NCBI GenBank assembly: GCA_028023455.1
Contig: JAQFVV010006272.1
Span: forward strand, 1,203,501 to 1,267,500
Direction of reading: 5' to 3'
Length of the DNA: 64,000 nt
From: Epiperipatus broadwayi
Lineage: Eukaryota > Onychophora > Udeonychophora > Euonychophora > Peripatidae
This document shows, one piece after another, positions 1 to 12,782 of the stretch. Each line of letters opens with the position of its first letter. The first letter of the stretch is position 1. A program made the position numbers and the translations under genes. The notes under the pieces were generated by a model. The model saw only the letters and a list, made by a program, of their open reading frames with translations, was not told where the DNA came from and ran no database searches.

Positions 1-637
1 TACATTCCAAATAATTTTGTTCTTGTACCATGGGGAAGATGCTCATTCCTTCCCACCATGATTTGTTATTTCTCAAATGATATCATGCTGCAGACATAAA
101 TTCCTGTTGTCATGGTTGTGTTATGCTAATAATCTCATTTTGCATTGGTCACATCAGTATATCAGTAATCTAACGTTGATTTAAATGCGAGATTTTAGCC
201 TAGGATTAAAGGGATTGGATTGGTTATATGCTTAATCTATGTAGCATATTCACGCTTATTAAAATATAAAAATTGTATTTAAATCTATTAAACGCTTCCA
301 TCTGTGCATGTAATTCAACTCAAATATATTTAGTTAATTTAATTTTCAGAATTTTCTTTTAATGTATGTCTCCATTATAATAAAATGTTTTGTTGAATTA
401 ATTTTGGCAGTAACTTATTTTATTAATAATATTTAAAATTTAGAATTAGAAATTTGAATATTCAGAGTGATATTATAAGCTCTGCTTCTCCCTGAGCTAT
501 TGACTGGTGCTTTCAGTTCGATAAAAGAGTAACCCCTCCTGTGCATATCTGGCTACTATATAAATTTTCCAGGTTCAAATGGCCTGGTGGCATCCTGGTA
601 TGGCAGATAGGTTAGGGAGGTTCCGTTGACTGTTATA
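1..637 (+). mobile_element. 3' part of LTR-like repeat L1
   Basis: This is the right-hand end of a long dispersed repeat whose start lies outside the window. It aligns by eye with the end of the segment at 33,900-34,395: both contain a 'tttagcctagg.ttaaa' block followed by a 'tctatgtag' block, later a 'ataaattt' block, a 'cctrgrtggc' block and a final 'gttata'. The same final pattern occurs in L2 (ends 18,428) and, reversed, in L4 (starts 53,293). At 638 the minus-strand PLE sequence begins abruptly, so L1 has inserted into, or replaced the 3' part of, that PLE. No coding sequence is seen. I infer a solo LTR or an LTR-like element; the superfamily cannot be proved because no internal genes are attached. 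Confidence 0.5.
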
Positions 638-659
638 GTATAGATACACAATAGAACCA

Positions 660-2107
660 ATAATTTTTTTTTGTTGTTGTCAATTTAAGATTTTCATAAT
701 AAGGATGATGGATAACCATTTTCATAAGAGTTTGTTCTATATAATTTTTTTTTTTTTTTCACATTGCTGGTTTCTGAACAAACTTCTTTTGCTCTAATTC
801 ATAGTGAAAGTATAACTCCATGTTTTGTGTTTCTAGTGGGACTAAATATAAATGATAAGTATTTTCCTCTATGTGTGGGTTTTCTGTAAAGTATAGTTTT
901 GCCATGAGGGATGACTCATCACATCTAAGAATGCCAATTTTTGTTCTTGTTCTGACTCTATTGTGAATTTAATTGAAAAGGATATATTATTAATGTGTTT
1001 TCAGAAGGTTTGTAGTAGTACTCTCCCATGTGGCCATAGAACAAGTGTATCATCAACATAGCAAAGTCAAACTTTAGTTAGACTAGTCTTTACAGCTGTG
1101 GTTTCAAGTACTTCCAAGTTAATATTGCTAATTAGAGGTTATAATGATGAGTCTATAGTCATTCCTTGATTTTGTTGGAAAAATTCTGTGTTGTATTGAA
1201 AGTAGGTTGTTGTTATATAGAATGTTAATAGTTTCAATGCACTATTCAAAACCTATTATCACCATTTCAACTTTTTCTTGCAATAGATATTGCTTCTTCA
1301 ACATGGTACATTTGTTAATAAACTTTCTACATCAAAGCTTACTAGTATGTTAGTTCTTTCAATTTACAAAGTGTCTAGAATCCCTGACAAAGAACTGGAT
1401 TTTGCATGTCAAAGGACTAAGAACTTTGAGAAGAAATCTTAAAAATTTTAGCAAGATGAATTTCTAGAACAAACAATAGGTCTTAAGAAAACATGATCCT
1501 TATGAATTTTACATAGACCATAAAAATGAGGAGTTTTGCTAAAATATGATGTTAGTTTACTTTTTTTTAGAATCACAGAAGTACCTGTGATTTTTTCTGA
1601 GTAATGCTTGTAACTTTGTTTCATTCCCCAGTATCAGAATTTTTGCCAGTTTTCAGTATTGGTCTTCTGATACGATTCTTGTATTTTGTTGTCATAATCA
1701 ATTGTATCCATTACAACTGTTGTATTGCCTTTGTCAGCAGAAAGAATAATTATAGATTTATTTACTTTGAGAGATGTAATTGCTTTCCTTTCATTATAGA
1801 ATGTGTTTGACATCAATTTTTGTTGCTTCTCAAGTGTTCTTTTTATTCTCCAGTGTAATTTTGCTGCTTCTCCTAAAGGCCCTTTTTGAATGATTTCCTC
1901 AGTGCCTGCCATTATTTGTAATAAAGGGATATTAGATGGTATTATGGCAAAGATTAATCCTTTTTCAAGAACAAAAATTTCAGCATTTGTTAGGTGTTTA
2001 GAAGCTAGACTTTTAACAGATGAAGCTGGTACACAGCTTGGTACATTATGACTTTTGATATGCCCATGTAGGTTTGCAATTTTTTTTGGCATTCTTTTTT
2101 TCAACAT
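660..2107 (-). pseudogene. PLE1, Penelope-like element (family A), truncated
   Basis: Decayed Penelope-like retroelement on the minus strand. The 157-residue open segment 2107-1634 is the region N-terminal to and including the start of the reverse transcriptase; it carries the PLE-typical block 'SIIILSADKGNTTVVMDT' near residues 116-133. Further down (about 1,480-1,530) the other reading frames give 'HFYGLCKIHKD', the PLE form of the 'FYGLPKIHK' motif, then a motif A remnant ('SFDVESLFT'-like) near 1,320, and at about 1,030-1,065 'CYVDDTLVLWPHG', the catalytic YVDD box. A tail matching the connection region runs to about 660. Several frameshifts and stops separate these blocks. The C-terminal GIY-YIG endonuclease is missing because LTR-like repeat L1 starts at 637. 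Related to the copies at 2,820 and 45,600. Function of the family (established): target-primed reverse transcription in the nucleus; this copy is dead. Confidence 0.85.
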
Positions 2108-2448
2108 AATGTAGAATATGATTTTGTTGCTGTTTGAGAAACTCTTGTCAAGTCTTCATACATAATTTTCTTTTTTAGATAATGTTCTACATTATTAATA
2201 GCATGCAAGATTTGATACTTGGAAAATCACTGAGCAATGCAAGGTTTGATACCTTGGAAAATCATTGAACATTTACTCTTTCTCTTAACAGAGCTTCACT
2301 TCTCTCCGAGTTGGAGGTGTAGTTGCAAACTCTTAGGAAATACCCCTTCAGATTTACATAAGAAAGTTATGATTTTCTACTTTGGCCAAGACAATTTTTC
2401 ATAATTGCAAAAAAAAATGATATAGTATCAGGCCCATACAAAATACTT

Positions 2449-2774
2449 AAGTGTTTTTGTGAAGGATTGTGGAGATAGTATTTTAATTACATTTATATAT
2501 TGGACTATTTCCATTATTTAATATTAAGTATTGAATGTCTTAAGAAAAATTTAATTTTATTTAAATCCTCCAATTACATTCAAGTATTAGTAATAGCACC
2601 CAGGTTATTATATGTACAATGTTTTGAGATATTATTCTCCTCTCTTCAGGTATTTCTGGCCTGACCTGAGACAGTAGTAGCATGGGAATCGAACCTGGAC
2701 TCTCGCATTCTAAATATTGTATTTTAAGGTAATGCTCTAACTATCTGAGTTATCATGCCAAAGGCAATAGTCAG
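2449..2774 (-). mobile_element. tRNA-headed SINE, family SINE-A, copy 1
   Basis: About 326 bp, minus strand. The reverse complement has a tRNA-like head: a box A-like 'TAACTCAGATAGTTAGAGC' (2,734-2,752) and a perfect box B 'GGTTCGATTCC' (2,685-2,695), spaced like the internal RNA polymerase III promoter of a tRNA. It is followed by a body that matches, block by block, the plus-strand copy at 46,866-47,187; the last 120 bp also match a headless copy at 36,783-36,905. All copies begin or end at the same points ('ctgactattgcc' start, 'cacaaaccttcag' end), which supports a discrete mobile unit. It has no coding capacity and would need a partner reverse transcriptase. Confidence 0.7.
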
Positions 2775-2819
2775 TAAGATTAGACTTTGCAATGACATCA
2801 TTTAATATCCTTTTATTAG

Positions 2820-4370
2820 ATATATGGATTGCAACCATTGAGAAAGTCACCTAAAAAATTGCCTTTAGAAGAAGCAGCAGGATTATGCTGCAGAATAAAA
2901 AGAACACTTGAGAAGCAACAAAAATTGAAGTCAAAAATATCCTATGATGAGAAAATATTGTCATTCTCCCTGCTCATAAAGACAATGCAACAGTTATAAT
3001 GAATATAACTGATTATGATAACAAAATACAAGAACTCCTCACAGCAGGCCACTACAGAAATGTTGCAAAAATATCCAATATTGAGTACAAAGAAACAGTT
3101 ATAAGCATTATTCAGAAAGCATTACAGGTATTTCTGTGATTCAGAAAAAAGTAAACTGAATTCCTCATCTTTATGGTCAACTTTCCATTGTTAGCTTAGA
3201 AATTTATCTTCGCCAAAATTTGTCAAGATTTGTTCTCAAAGTTCTTAGTCCTTTGACATATAAGACCCAGTCCTTTGTCAGGAATTCTAGATACATCATA
3301 GAAATTAATTAAAATATACCATGTTAAGCATTGTCTATTGTAAGAAAATGATGAAATTGTGATAATAGTTTACAAACCAGAAAACTCTTGCTATTGGTAG
3401 TATAATGGGATTATTAACATTCTGCATAACTATAAACCACTTTAAATACAACACATAATTCTTTCAACAAACAGAAGAACTGACTATAGGCTTACTATTG
3501 TAACTTATGATAGCAATATTAATATGGAAGAACTTGAAACCATAGTTATAAAGACTACTCCATATCCATGTAAAATTTGGTTTTGCCATGTTGATCATGC
3601 ATTTATCGTATGGCCACATGGTGAAGGAGTACTACAAACTTTCTAGAAACACATCAATGTCACATCCCCTTCAATTAAATTCACAATAGTCAGAACAAAA
3701 ACAAAAATTGGCATTCTTAGATATTCTTGTGACAAGATTCTCTAATAGCAAAATCAAAACTACAGTTTACAGATAACCCACATACACAAGAAAATACTAG
3801 CATATATATTCAATTACACCAGAAACACAAAACAGGAATTATACTATCACTATGGAACAGAGCAAAAGAAATTTGTTCAGAAACCAGAAATTTGAAGAAA
3901 AAAAGATCCATATAGAACAAACTTTTATGAAAAAATGATTAACCATCAGCTGTTATTAAGAAAGCCTTAAATGGACATCAAAATGAACCATCAAAACAAA
4001 AAAAACAGTTATTGGTATTGGAGTGTATCCATACATATCAAAAATAACAGACAATTTAAGGAAAATCTGCAAATCAGTATATTATAACAGCTTTCCAGAG
4101 CTAAACTGCACTATGAGGAATTCTAACATCCACAGAGTCTAAACTTGAAATAGTGAAAAGCAAACACTGAAAGAATATACTGGTGAGACTAGTCACTTTA
4201 GTCATAAACACTATAAAAAATTCTGACATCCACAAAGCTTAAACATCAAATGCTGAAAAAGAAAAACAGTATCTACAAAATACCATGTGAATGTGGAAAA
4301 ATATATTGGTGAGACCAGTTACTTCAATGAAAAGTGATTGTAAGAGCACAAACTGAAGATTAGCTACAAG
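2820..4370 (+). pseudogene. PLE2, Penelope-like element (family A), degenerate
   Basis: Plus-strand PLE remnant. Translation of the three frames in turn gives the pre-RT block 'RIKRTLEKQQKLK' (about 2,895), 'ILPAHKDNATVIMNITDYD' (about 2,960-3,020), and a catalytic box read as 'CHVDHAFIVWPHGEGVLQTF' (about 3,585-3,645), where the YVDD of the family has become HVDH, so both catalytic aspartates of motif C are not intact. Around 4,265-4,320 'IYKIPCECGKIYW' is the start of a GIY-YIG endonuclease domain (family consensus IPCxCGxxYIGET), followed by a stretch with many breaks. The copy is shifted in frame many times and cannot encode a protein. It is the best guide to the lost C-terminus of PLE1. 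A repeated module follows directly (4,370-5,430). Confidence 0.8.
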
Positions 4371-5430
4371 ACAACTAGATATCACTCTTATGCTTATAAG
4401 GTCTCTGTTTAGTGTTTCCTCTGTACTCAACACAGCATCACTGACCTATTATAAAAATCAGTAAGGAAATAGTCTGAACAGGCACTAATCTGTATTTAAT
4501 GTGCTTCAAAATTCGTAATAATCAAGCATGTTTTGCCGATAGAGGGATCTTCCAAACCATGATACAAGATAGCAACTTTTATAAAGATAAGAGTGGCCGT
4601 CTTATCTTTAACCTAAATGTCCATTTATATAAATGAATTTGAAACATCTTGATTTGGAAAGGTGAAGTAGTTGTTTTCTCCACTGTTTAAATCCCCTATT
4701 TCCTTTACAAATTAACTTATGTAAAATCTTGCGATTTACAGCGAGTTAATAGTACGATCTTAATGTTGGAAATTCTATAAACTATTGAAGAGTAGTAATT
4801 AATTATAGAGCACACAGAAAGCTTATGTAAATAGTCTGAATAGGCACTAACCTGTATTCAATGCGCTTTAAAATTCACAATAATCAAGCATATTTTGCTG
4901 ATAGAGGTAACTTCCAAAGTACAACACAAGATAGCGACTTTTATAAAGATAAGAGCGTCCGTCTTATCTTTAACCTAAATGTCCATTTATATAGGCGAAT
5001 CTGAAGTGCATGTATTAAAAAGGTGAAATCCTTTCTCTTTAATTTAATCAATCTATGTGCTTAATAAATAAATTTGAACATTACATAATTTCTATTAATT
5101 TGTAAAATTAACCCACAGTAAATTGAAAGATTTCGAGAATATTAATGCATATAAGAAAGTAATGGATGTAAAAGTGAATAGTAATATCTTCATTCTCTCA
5201 AATGAAAATGCTTTAGATTGGAATATATAAATCAAAATTTAGGTCAAAGACAAGATGACCACTCTTATCTTTATAAAGTCTCTACTATGTGTTTGAATTT
5301 GAGTTTCCTCTGTACTCAACACAGAGCTATTATAAAAATCAATAAGGTGAATATGTTAAAAAGATGAAATTTTATTTCTTTAATTTCATATAATCTATGT
5401 ACTTAATAAGTAAATTTGAAAACACTATAC
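4370..5430 (+). repeat. Degenerate repeated module after PLE2 (pLTR-like)
   Basis: Three kinds of duplicated block sit here. A 180-bp block at about 4,475-4,655 recurs at 4,840-5,015; each holds a perfect 11-bp stem around a 7-base loop (TAAAGATAAGA / TCTTATCTTTA, at about 4,584-4,612 and 4,955-4,983). A block at 4,376-4,465, including 'cctctgtactcaacacag', recurs at 5,262-5,352. A block at 5,020-5,080 recurs at 5,360-5,425. PLEs are known to be flanked by pseudo-LTRs made by partial tandem copies, and the position directly after the GIY-YIG region suggests that origin; this is inference. Confidence 0.55.
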
Positions 5431-8400
5431 ATGTATGTGTATTTATTCAGATAATAAAATAACTTTCAAATAGCCCAGTGACAAAAACATTGCTCATCAA
5501 AGTTTTCAGTTACAAATGGTTTAGATATTGTTTTTCCTTCTTGTTGACTCTCTAGTTAAGAATAGCTAGATGATTATTTACTAAGCAACAGTGAATCAAT
5601 AGCTACACTAGCCATGAATTAGCTCTTTGAATAAAAATCTTACATGATCTTACAAAATTTTAAAATCTTTAGCTTGTATTTGAACCCAGTTAATATGGCG
5701 GGCAAGTGCTATTAAAATGAGTGTTCTATCTCATATATATTGTGCCCTTTTCTATAAGTCAGTAATAGTTTATAACAGTCAATTACTAAAAAATTTAAAT
5801 TTTAGAATATGTTCTTTTAATACATTAATTATATTAAGTCAATTATATCTTTAAAGTACAAATTGAAGCTAGAGAGAATGCGTAGTATATAAAATCATTT
5901 AAAAATAGTTATGTAAAGCTTTAAAAATTGTTTCATATGGTTGTAAAAGCTGGCCATATTAAATAACACAGCTATAAATATTAAAAGTATATTTAAAAAT
6001 TCGATTTTAATAGTTTAAAACGTATAATTTAATAAATGCTATATTTAGATTTGTAATCATATTTAAATAGTCAAAATTAATATAGTATATTTTTAAAATA
6101 AACTTTGTGATGGTGAAAATTATATCTAATTCTATATTTTCTAAATTGTTCTTCCAAATTTTTTATAATTATTTTATATAATATAATAAGTGTATCAATT
6201 TTATAAATCTAGGCAGAGAAATAGATTGAAAATCGTCTGTCAAAGTTATTAATCATGTGACTTTTAATGTATACTCTCACAAACACGCTTGTTTGAAATA
6301 ATAACAAAGTTTAAAATATTTTAAGTTATATTATAGAATTGGATAGAATTATTGCCTATCATAAAAGTAAATAGTATTAAACATTAAGTTAACTAATGTA
6401 TAACATGTTTAAATAATGTAATAAAGACGAATACATTCATAATATAAAAATTAAATATTTTATTTAAATAAAAATAGATAAATTGAATATTAAGAAATGG
6501 AATAAGTTATTAAAATTGTTTTAAAAGTTATTTTAAATGTTTAAATGGTTTTAATAAAATAATAATTGATTTAAAAGTAATATTTTAAATAATATTTTAA
6601 GTTCATTACGTCATAATTTCTAATTTTGAAATTCAATTCTGCTATAAACTGAAAATATGTAAATTTGTTCTCAAGCTAAAGTAAGAATTAACCAATAGGA
6701 ATAGGTATTCTTACAGACTATAAATATGAATTGCACGGGGGTATAGGGGGAGATTAATAATGTATTGAAACCGGAGAAAGTCAATTTTTTTTTTGTACTT
6801 TCTTATCGTTTATTTTGCAAAAACTAATTGATAATTTTAAAATGTTTTGCAAAAGAAAGTTTTGGAAAAAAATTATATATTTAGAAACTTCGTGGAGATG
6901 ATTTTCTAATTTTTTAAAGTACTTACCAGTCGTATTTTATCTAGAAGTTTAACCTAAACTATGCAATAAAAAATGGATATACTATGAAATAAAATGGATA
7001 TAAATTGTAATACTGAAAAAATATTTGAAATATTTATTGATACAGCTTTATTTATGCATAACCAGAGAACTTTTTTGGTACATAAAAAAAAACCACAGCA
7101 CGGACATCATACGGAGTCTAATGAAAAAATTTGAGCATTATTATGTATAAGCTTATTCAAGATTTATTTTTAAATGGTAATAAGACAATTGTATATTGCA
7201 TGAATTATTTTATATAATATTATATCAAAAGGAGTAAAATGTTATATCCTTTCTGAAGGTAACATTTTTTTATTTATTTTTAAAAGTGATATATAAAAAT
7301 ACCAAATGAAAGTTTAAATGTATCAAGAAGGAAACATATATAAAAAAGTGAATACATAGTTGAATAAAAGATGGATCCATGGAAATACAAATAGTACTTA
7401 AAAGTTTATCGAATATTTTTAAAGTTAAATTAGATGGATTGATGCATCGGATACGCAGAGAATATTGGTAGAGAAGATTAAGAAGCTTCACGGGATTAAT
7501 TAATATTATGATTTAATAATTATCGTCCTAAATACTAAAACCAAGGATTATTTTCTATAAATTTTACTAAATGGATTAATAATTATTTTTATTTTAAACT
7601 TTAATGCGCTTAGAGGAGAACATTTTTAAAAAACTCTAGAGAAAATGATAAACATTTTGGACTTATCAGGAACTATCGTCAAGAAAATATGTAACTATAG
7701 TTTTGATTTCTTTTATTTTGTTAACCTAGTTTAAATCTAAATTTTTATATAAGATTAGGAAAAACATAAAAACATTAATTTATTAATATTAAACTTTTAT
7801 AATATAACAATCTAATAATTTAGCTAAAAATATTTTAATATAAAGTGTATGGGTATGAATTTTTTTTTATATCTGCAATGCTCAAGTGGATAAAGGAAGC
7901 CTACTGAACACGATGACTAGATAAAGGTTATTGGTAATAATAATAACTATTGATAATTTATAATGTATATTTTTTTTGTTTTCTTTAGATCATCCATAAA
8001 TTGGAAGAATGAAGTGTAAAAGTTTTTTACTTATATGTAAACGCATTTTTATACAACAATTAAAAAAAAAAAACATTATGAGATAGGATTGATTTGAAAA
8101 TATGCATACGACAATTTTTTTTATTTATTAATGATATAATCCAACATAACAAATAATTATGTGATTCTTTTAAAATTTTCATGTTATGGGATATTCAAAT
8201 ATTGTCTAAGTAGATTATATATGATTAAACATACAGAGCAATGAAGTAAGCAACTTTTCTTATGGAATTGTAAGATTGTTTAACTATTAATGAATTTTAT
8301 TTATTGTTTTGTAAATGCAGATAGTTATTTTATCGATGTAAGATGTAGAAAAATCTTGAGAAATAATGTTGAGATAGTGGCTTGGAAGTACTTAGTGAAC

Positions 8401-11100
8401 AGGAAACCAAGATGATGTTTTAAGAAATAGGATGTTATGAGGAATGGAAATAATATTTAGTATTTATGTGAATATCAGCATAATTAACAAAGCCCTATGA
8501 CTGATACACATTTTATTTGGACAGTGTTTATATTTCTTTAAATATTTGATGTTCTAATAAAGCTGAAGAAATAGCTTTAACATCGTCCCTGTACTAGAGG
8601 ATATTAGGCAGGTAAATGTCATACCTCTTCGCACTGTACCATGATTTTGAGATATGTTAAGAGTAATACTCTAGCTTTCTTCCTTAATCCTATGCATCTG
8701 TTTTCGCTATCTTTATTTCATGTAACTGCATCGTTCAGTAAGATATGTTTAAGAGAAATGATAAATAATTTAGAACTTAGGTTATGCTATCATTTTTGGA
8801 TAAGATTAGTTTATTTGCTTATAAGGAGCAGAATATTATAACTTAAAATTGAAGATCCAAAGTATTCTAAGGAAAAGAAAGAATCACAGAATATATTTTT
8901 GAATTTTACTTCGGAAAATGAAATATAAATTTTTAAAATAAGGTATCTAAACAAAGATATTTTCTTTAAAGTGATAATAATTTTAAAATGCTTTAGTATT
9001 ATTTTTTTTAAGAGAAAAATAAGTATTGCATGTTTTTAAAATACAATAGTACAAAGTAAATTATGTAAACAATATGCATAGTATATTTTTGTTTATTAAT
9101 TAACAGACATATATTGATGATTACATTTATATCATACTAAAGTAAGGCTTAAAGAAGAATATATTATGATTAGTAAACATTGTGTGATAAGTACTAAAAT
9201 CTAGTACTGAATTTTGGATAATATTTTGTGTAACATCTTTGACTTTGCAAGATGAAATTTTTTTTAATATTTTGAGAAATCCATACTCATTATAAAATTT
9301 TGTTTTCTATAGAATGTTTTCTAAGTATGAATTTTTAAAATAAGATAGTTTAATAATATTAAGGATAAAATGCTGTTGCTAATAAAGTAGATAAATATAT
9401 TTGTAATAAGTTAACCATAATGAGAAACCAAATAGTAACATTTTTTTAAATTTTGTCCCAAATCTAAATAAAAATATAATTGAAATATAAATTTTTTTTA
9501 TAACCCGGTAGATCAAACTGTAAAGTAAAAAAGTTAAGGATATCCACTGTAAATAGTGTAAATAAATTGTTTATTTATTTGTTGTTAGTAATAAACTTTG
9601 TTAAATTTTGTTATTTCAAAAATTTTGTGTCCAAGTTATTTATTTCTCCACACAGCTGCATGAAAACATGATATATGCATAATAATTGAAACAAATATAT
9701 AATTTTGCACAAAAGATAAATAGAGAATTATTTTAAGAATTTTAAATATTTTATTGGTATTCATTATAATTAAATAATCATAATCTTACATTATTTTATT
9801 GGTCATAAATCAGTTATCACAATATTATATTAAATTATATGCTATCAGTTGCCACACATGCTTTGTTTATCAGATTATTATATGCTACCACGTATTTATT
9901 ATACCATTACATGAAGATATAAGATCATATTATATTATTTCATTATTTTATTATGGTAATAAAATTATAGTAAAAAGAAAAGATATACAAAATTAGTTAA
10001 ACAATGAAGAATATTATTATTGTTATTTATTATTATTAGTTTAAGTGTAGTAGATTATGACATAAAATCCCTTCTCATATTTTACTACCGTATTTTTAAA
10101 TTAACTTAGAATAAACTTTATGAACCTGAGATTATTTTATTGAGCTAGATTATTAAATAGAAGATTAAGATTTAATTATTAGTTTAATCTTAGTGAGTAG
10201 AAGTTATTAAAGTCATAAGAATACTATGAGTTTGTTATTTGAAATAGTAATAAAGGGGGGATAGTGTTCTTATGCCATTGAGGTAGTATCCTGTGGGATA
10301 TTGGCTCAATGTAATCTATCTTGTCACCTGTATTTTCACTTCAAGTCTCATGAAAATATTAAATATTTATTTAATTTATTTTTATAAACTGAACCTTATT
10401 CGTATTTTAAATTTGAGCTAGTGAAATATTTTAATTTTAATGCTGAATATTTTAGTTATTAATTATTAACTGAGATAGAACCCATTTTATTTTCTTTCAT
10501 ATATTATCTGAAGTGAGGATGCACGAGAGCAAGGTTAGAATATACATACACACAACCTGATAATAATAATTTTTGCATGTGGATTTCTTTTCATCTCACA
10601 TTTATTTTTTGAAATTGTCACCTTTAATTCAATCATTGCTTCATTACTTTTATCTATACATTAGTTAGAAATGACTTCTTTATCTTATTCCAAAATCAAT
10701 GTATATGAATATTCTATGGATTTATATAGGTCTTGCAATAAGTCAGTTACTATATATTTTGGTGATTTTAATGAAAAGCGCTAGAATTTTATAATTTGGA
10801 AAAAGAATGGTATAAATAAACACTACATGATTTTTCAATGTGAGAATTAATCTGCATTTTATTGTGATTATCACTTTTATTTCCACTTTAATGTTAATCC
10901 ACTCAAGCACTAATTGACCGCCTATAAGCAGAACATTAGTGTGAATCTAGTGGTAAATTATTATATTCCAGTTATTAGCTTAACATTTTAACTACTGTAA
11001 AGCTTTAAACTCAAATCAACTTACTCATAAATCAGACTCCAGATCTATAGTTATATGTAAATGAATATGTGATGTGCAATCAGTTTATAAAGAAGATCAA
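5431..11100. other. AT-rich non-coding stretch
   Basis: Extremely AT-rich DNA with many homopolymers. Open segments here (for example 7,270-7,491 and 9,799-9,996) are of the low-complexity kind expected by chance at this composition. I see no element ends, domain motifs or RNA genes. A slightly less AT-rich patch lies at 8,580-8,660 but has no recognisable content. Confidence 0.7.
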
Positions 11101-11629
11101 ACTTAAAGTTAGCAGCAGACACCTTTATCATTTTTGGTAGGGCATGATGTATCTTTGAAATTAATTCATTTTAAAATAATTTATGAAACTGTCACCAACT
11201 TTAGAATAGTGGTGTTGAATTATTTTTTAAATGATCTGGGACATATGAGTAGGGACCAAAATAATTGGCATCATTCTCTGTTTTGCACACCTGTTGCAGT
11301 ATATACTTTTGTTGTTACATACATTTTGCAGGAACCCTTCTTCATCAATCTGCCAAAGGTCATTACAGTGTGAAATTGTGGGGTCATGTAGCTCATTTTT
11401 TGTAAAGTGCATTTCACATATTTGTCAATTTTTTTTATAAAAGCTAAAATATTCGAACAATGTGAAATTCAGTTTTCCTTTACAGAAAATGGCAAGAAAA
11501 AAGTTGCAATGCTTAAAACAGATTTATATAAGCAAGCTGATCTCATAAAAACACAAGTTTATGAATGATTTATTTGAAATGTTAAATTTACCGTGTCTCT
11601 ACAAAGTGTCACAAGTGAAGTCCAAAGTC
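11101..11629. other. Unassigned stretch with a Cys-containing minus-strand ORF
   Basis: The minus-strand segment 11,412-11,227 reads 61 residues with 'CNNKSIYCNRCAKQ' near residues 33-46. The plus strand is also open for 79 residues. The two openings overlap, so at least one is accidental. I do not recognise the protein; a fragment of a transposase with a zinc-binding region is possible but not demonstrable from this sequence. Confidence 0.2.
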
Positions 11630-11746
11630 AAAATAACAATGATTTTTTTTTTTTATGCAGACAGCATTTTTCTTTCAAATTTAGTTCGCCAAAATAACAA
11701 TGATTTTTTTTTATGTAGACAGCATTTTTCTTTCAAATTTAGTTCA
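11630..11746 (+). repeat. Tandem duplication, about 61-bp unit
   Basis: Two head-to-tail copies, starting at 11,630 and 11,691, each beginning 'aaaataacaatgattttttt' and ending 'tttcaaatttagttc'. They differ mainly in the length of the T-run. Confidence 0.85.
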
Positions 11747-12030
11747 TGACAGTCAATCATTTTATCTCATGTTCTAAAACACATGATGGAATAAAATGTG
11801 ACAAAAAAAAAACAAAACAATGCAACTCCACCCCAACAAAGCATTATTTCTCAAAATCCTGACTGTGAAACATTTTAAAATTAAATTAAGCGTGCACAGC
11901 TTATCTATCATCCATATTTGCTCAATCTCTCTTTGCATAATTTTTATAAATCCCAAAAAAATCTCTCTCTCTCTCTTTTTTTTTTTTTTGCAGACTTAGA
12001 AACTAAAAGAAAAAATGATGGATGGAGACA

Positions 12031-12782
12031 TTAACCCTTAAACCACTAATTTTATTATTGGTTTATGAGATAAAAATCAAATCTTTTAATTGGCCAACTC
12101 ACAAACTGAAGACAAAGCCTATTGTTAAAACATATTCGCCTATAATATTAAATTCAACTCAGATACGTTTATAAAAAGTATATTATTAATTTTTCAGGTT
12201 ATGAAGAGAACGAAAGTTCTTTCAAAAATAAATTGCTATTTATTTATTCTAAAATATTCAATATCGGCAACATAAAAGCTATAATATAAACAAAAAGATC
12301 GTTTTTACGTTATAGAAAAGTAAATATTTCTTTTTACTAAATCTTCAACATTTTTACAAAAATCTTCGATATTTTTCGAAAATAATTTTGTTTTTTTAGT
12401 TTACTTTTTAAAAATTATTTTAATTTGTCAAATTATACTTTTTTTAATACTTAAATCACATTCGAAATGAAAATCTCAGCGTTTATCTTTATTTTCTTTG
12501 ATCAGGCGGTTTCTTTGTTTTTTCCAGCCAATCAGAATGTCTTTGTCGGCTGAGAACTGGCTGAGAACCAATCACCAATAAGCTTCTTTCTTTGTTTAGC
12601 TTTAAATGCAGGTTTTTTTTATTTTTTAGTTGTAAAAGAATTCGGAAGAGGGCACCATCGTATAGAACTTTTAAAAATCTATTTAAAAACCTATTGAACG
12701 AATATTTTCGTATAAAAACGGCTGAGTTAGAGTAATGTCAGATGTCGACGAGAAGCCTCGTAAGAGGCGGGCAAAGAGTTAA
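12031..12782. mobile_element. Candidate piggyBac-like MITE
   Basis: The segment is bounded by TTAA at 12,031-12,034 and 12,779-12,782. The left end reads TTAACCCTTAAACC and the right end, reversed, TTAACTCTTTGCCCGCC; the outer bases C[CT]CTT and the TTAA duplication are those of piggyBac-type ends. Near the right end is a subterminal imperfect palindrome around 12,748-12,766 (cgagaagcctcg), a common layout in such elements. The right half (12,480-12,790) is clearly less AT-rich than its surroundings and has CCAAT boxes at about 12,530 and 12,568-12,580. No transposase is present. The terminal inverted repeat match is only moderate, so this stays a candidate. Confidence 0.4.

Noticed and set aside
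12735-12782. 15-codon reading frame starting ATGTCAGATGTCGACG, basic and NLS-like
   Set aside because: It lies in the putative terminal part of the piggyBac-like element, has no continuation or splice donor, and is too short to support a gene.
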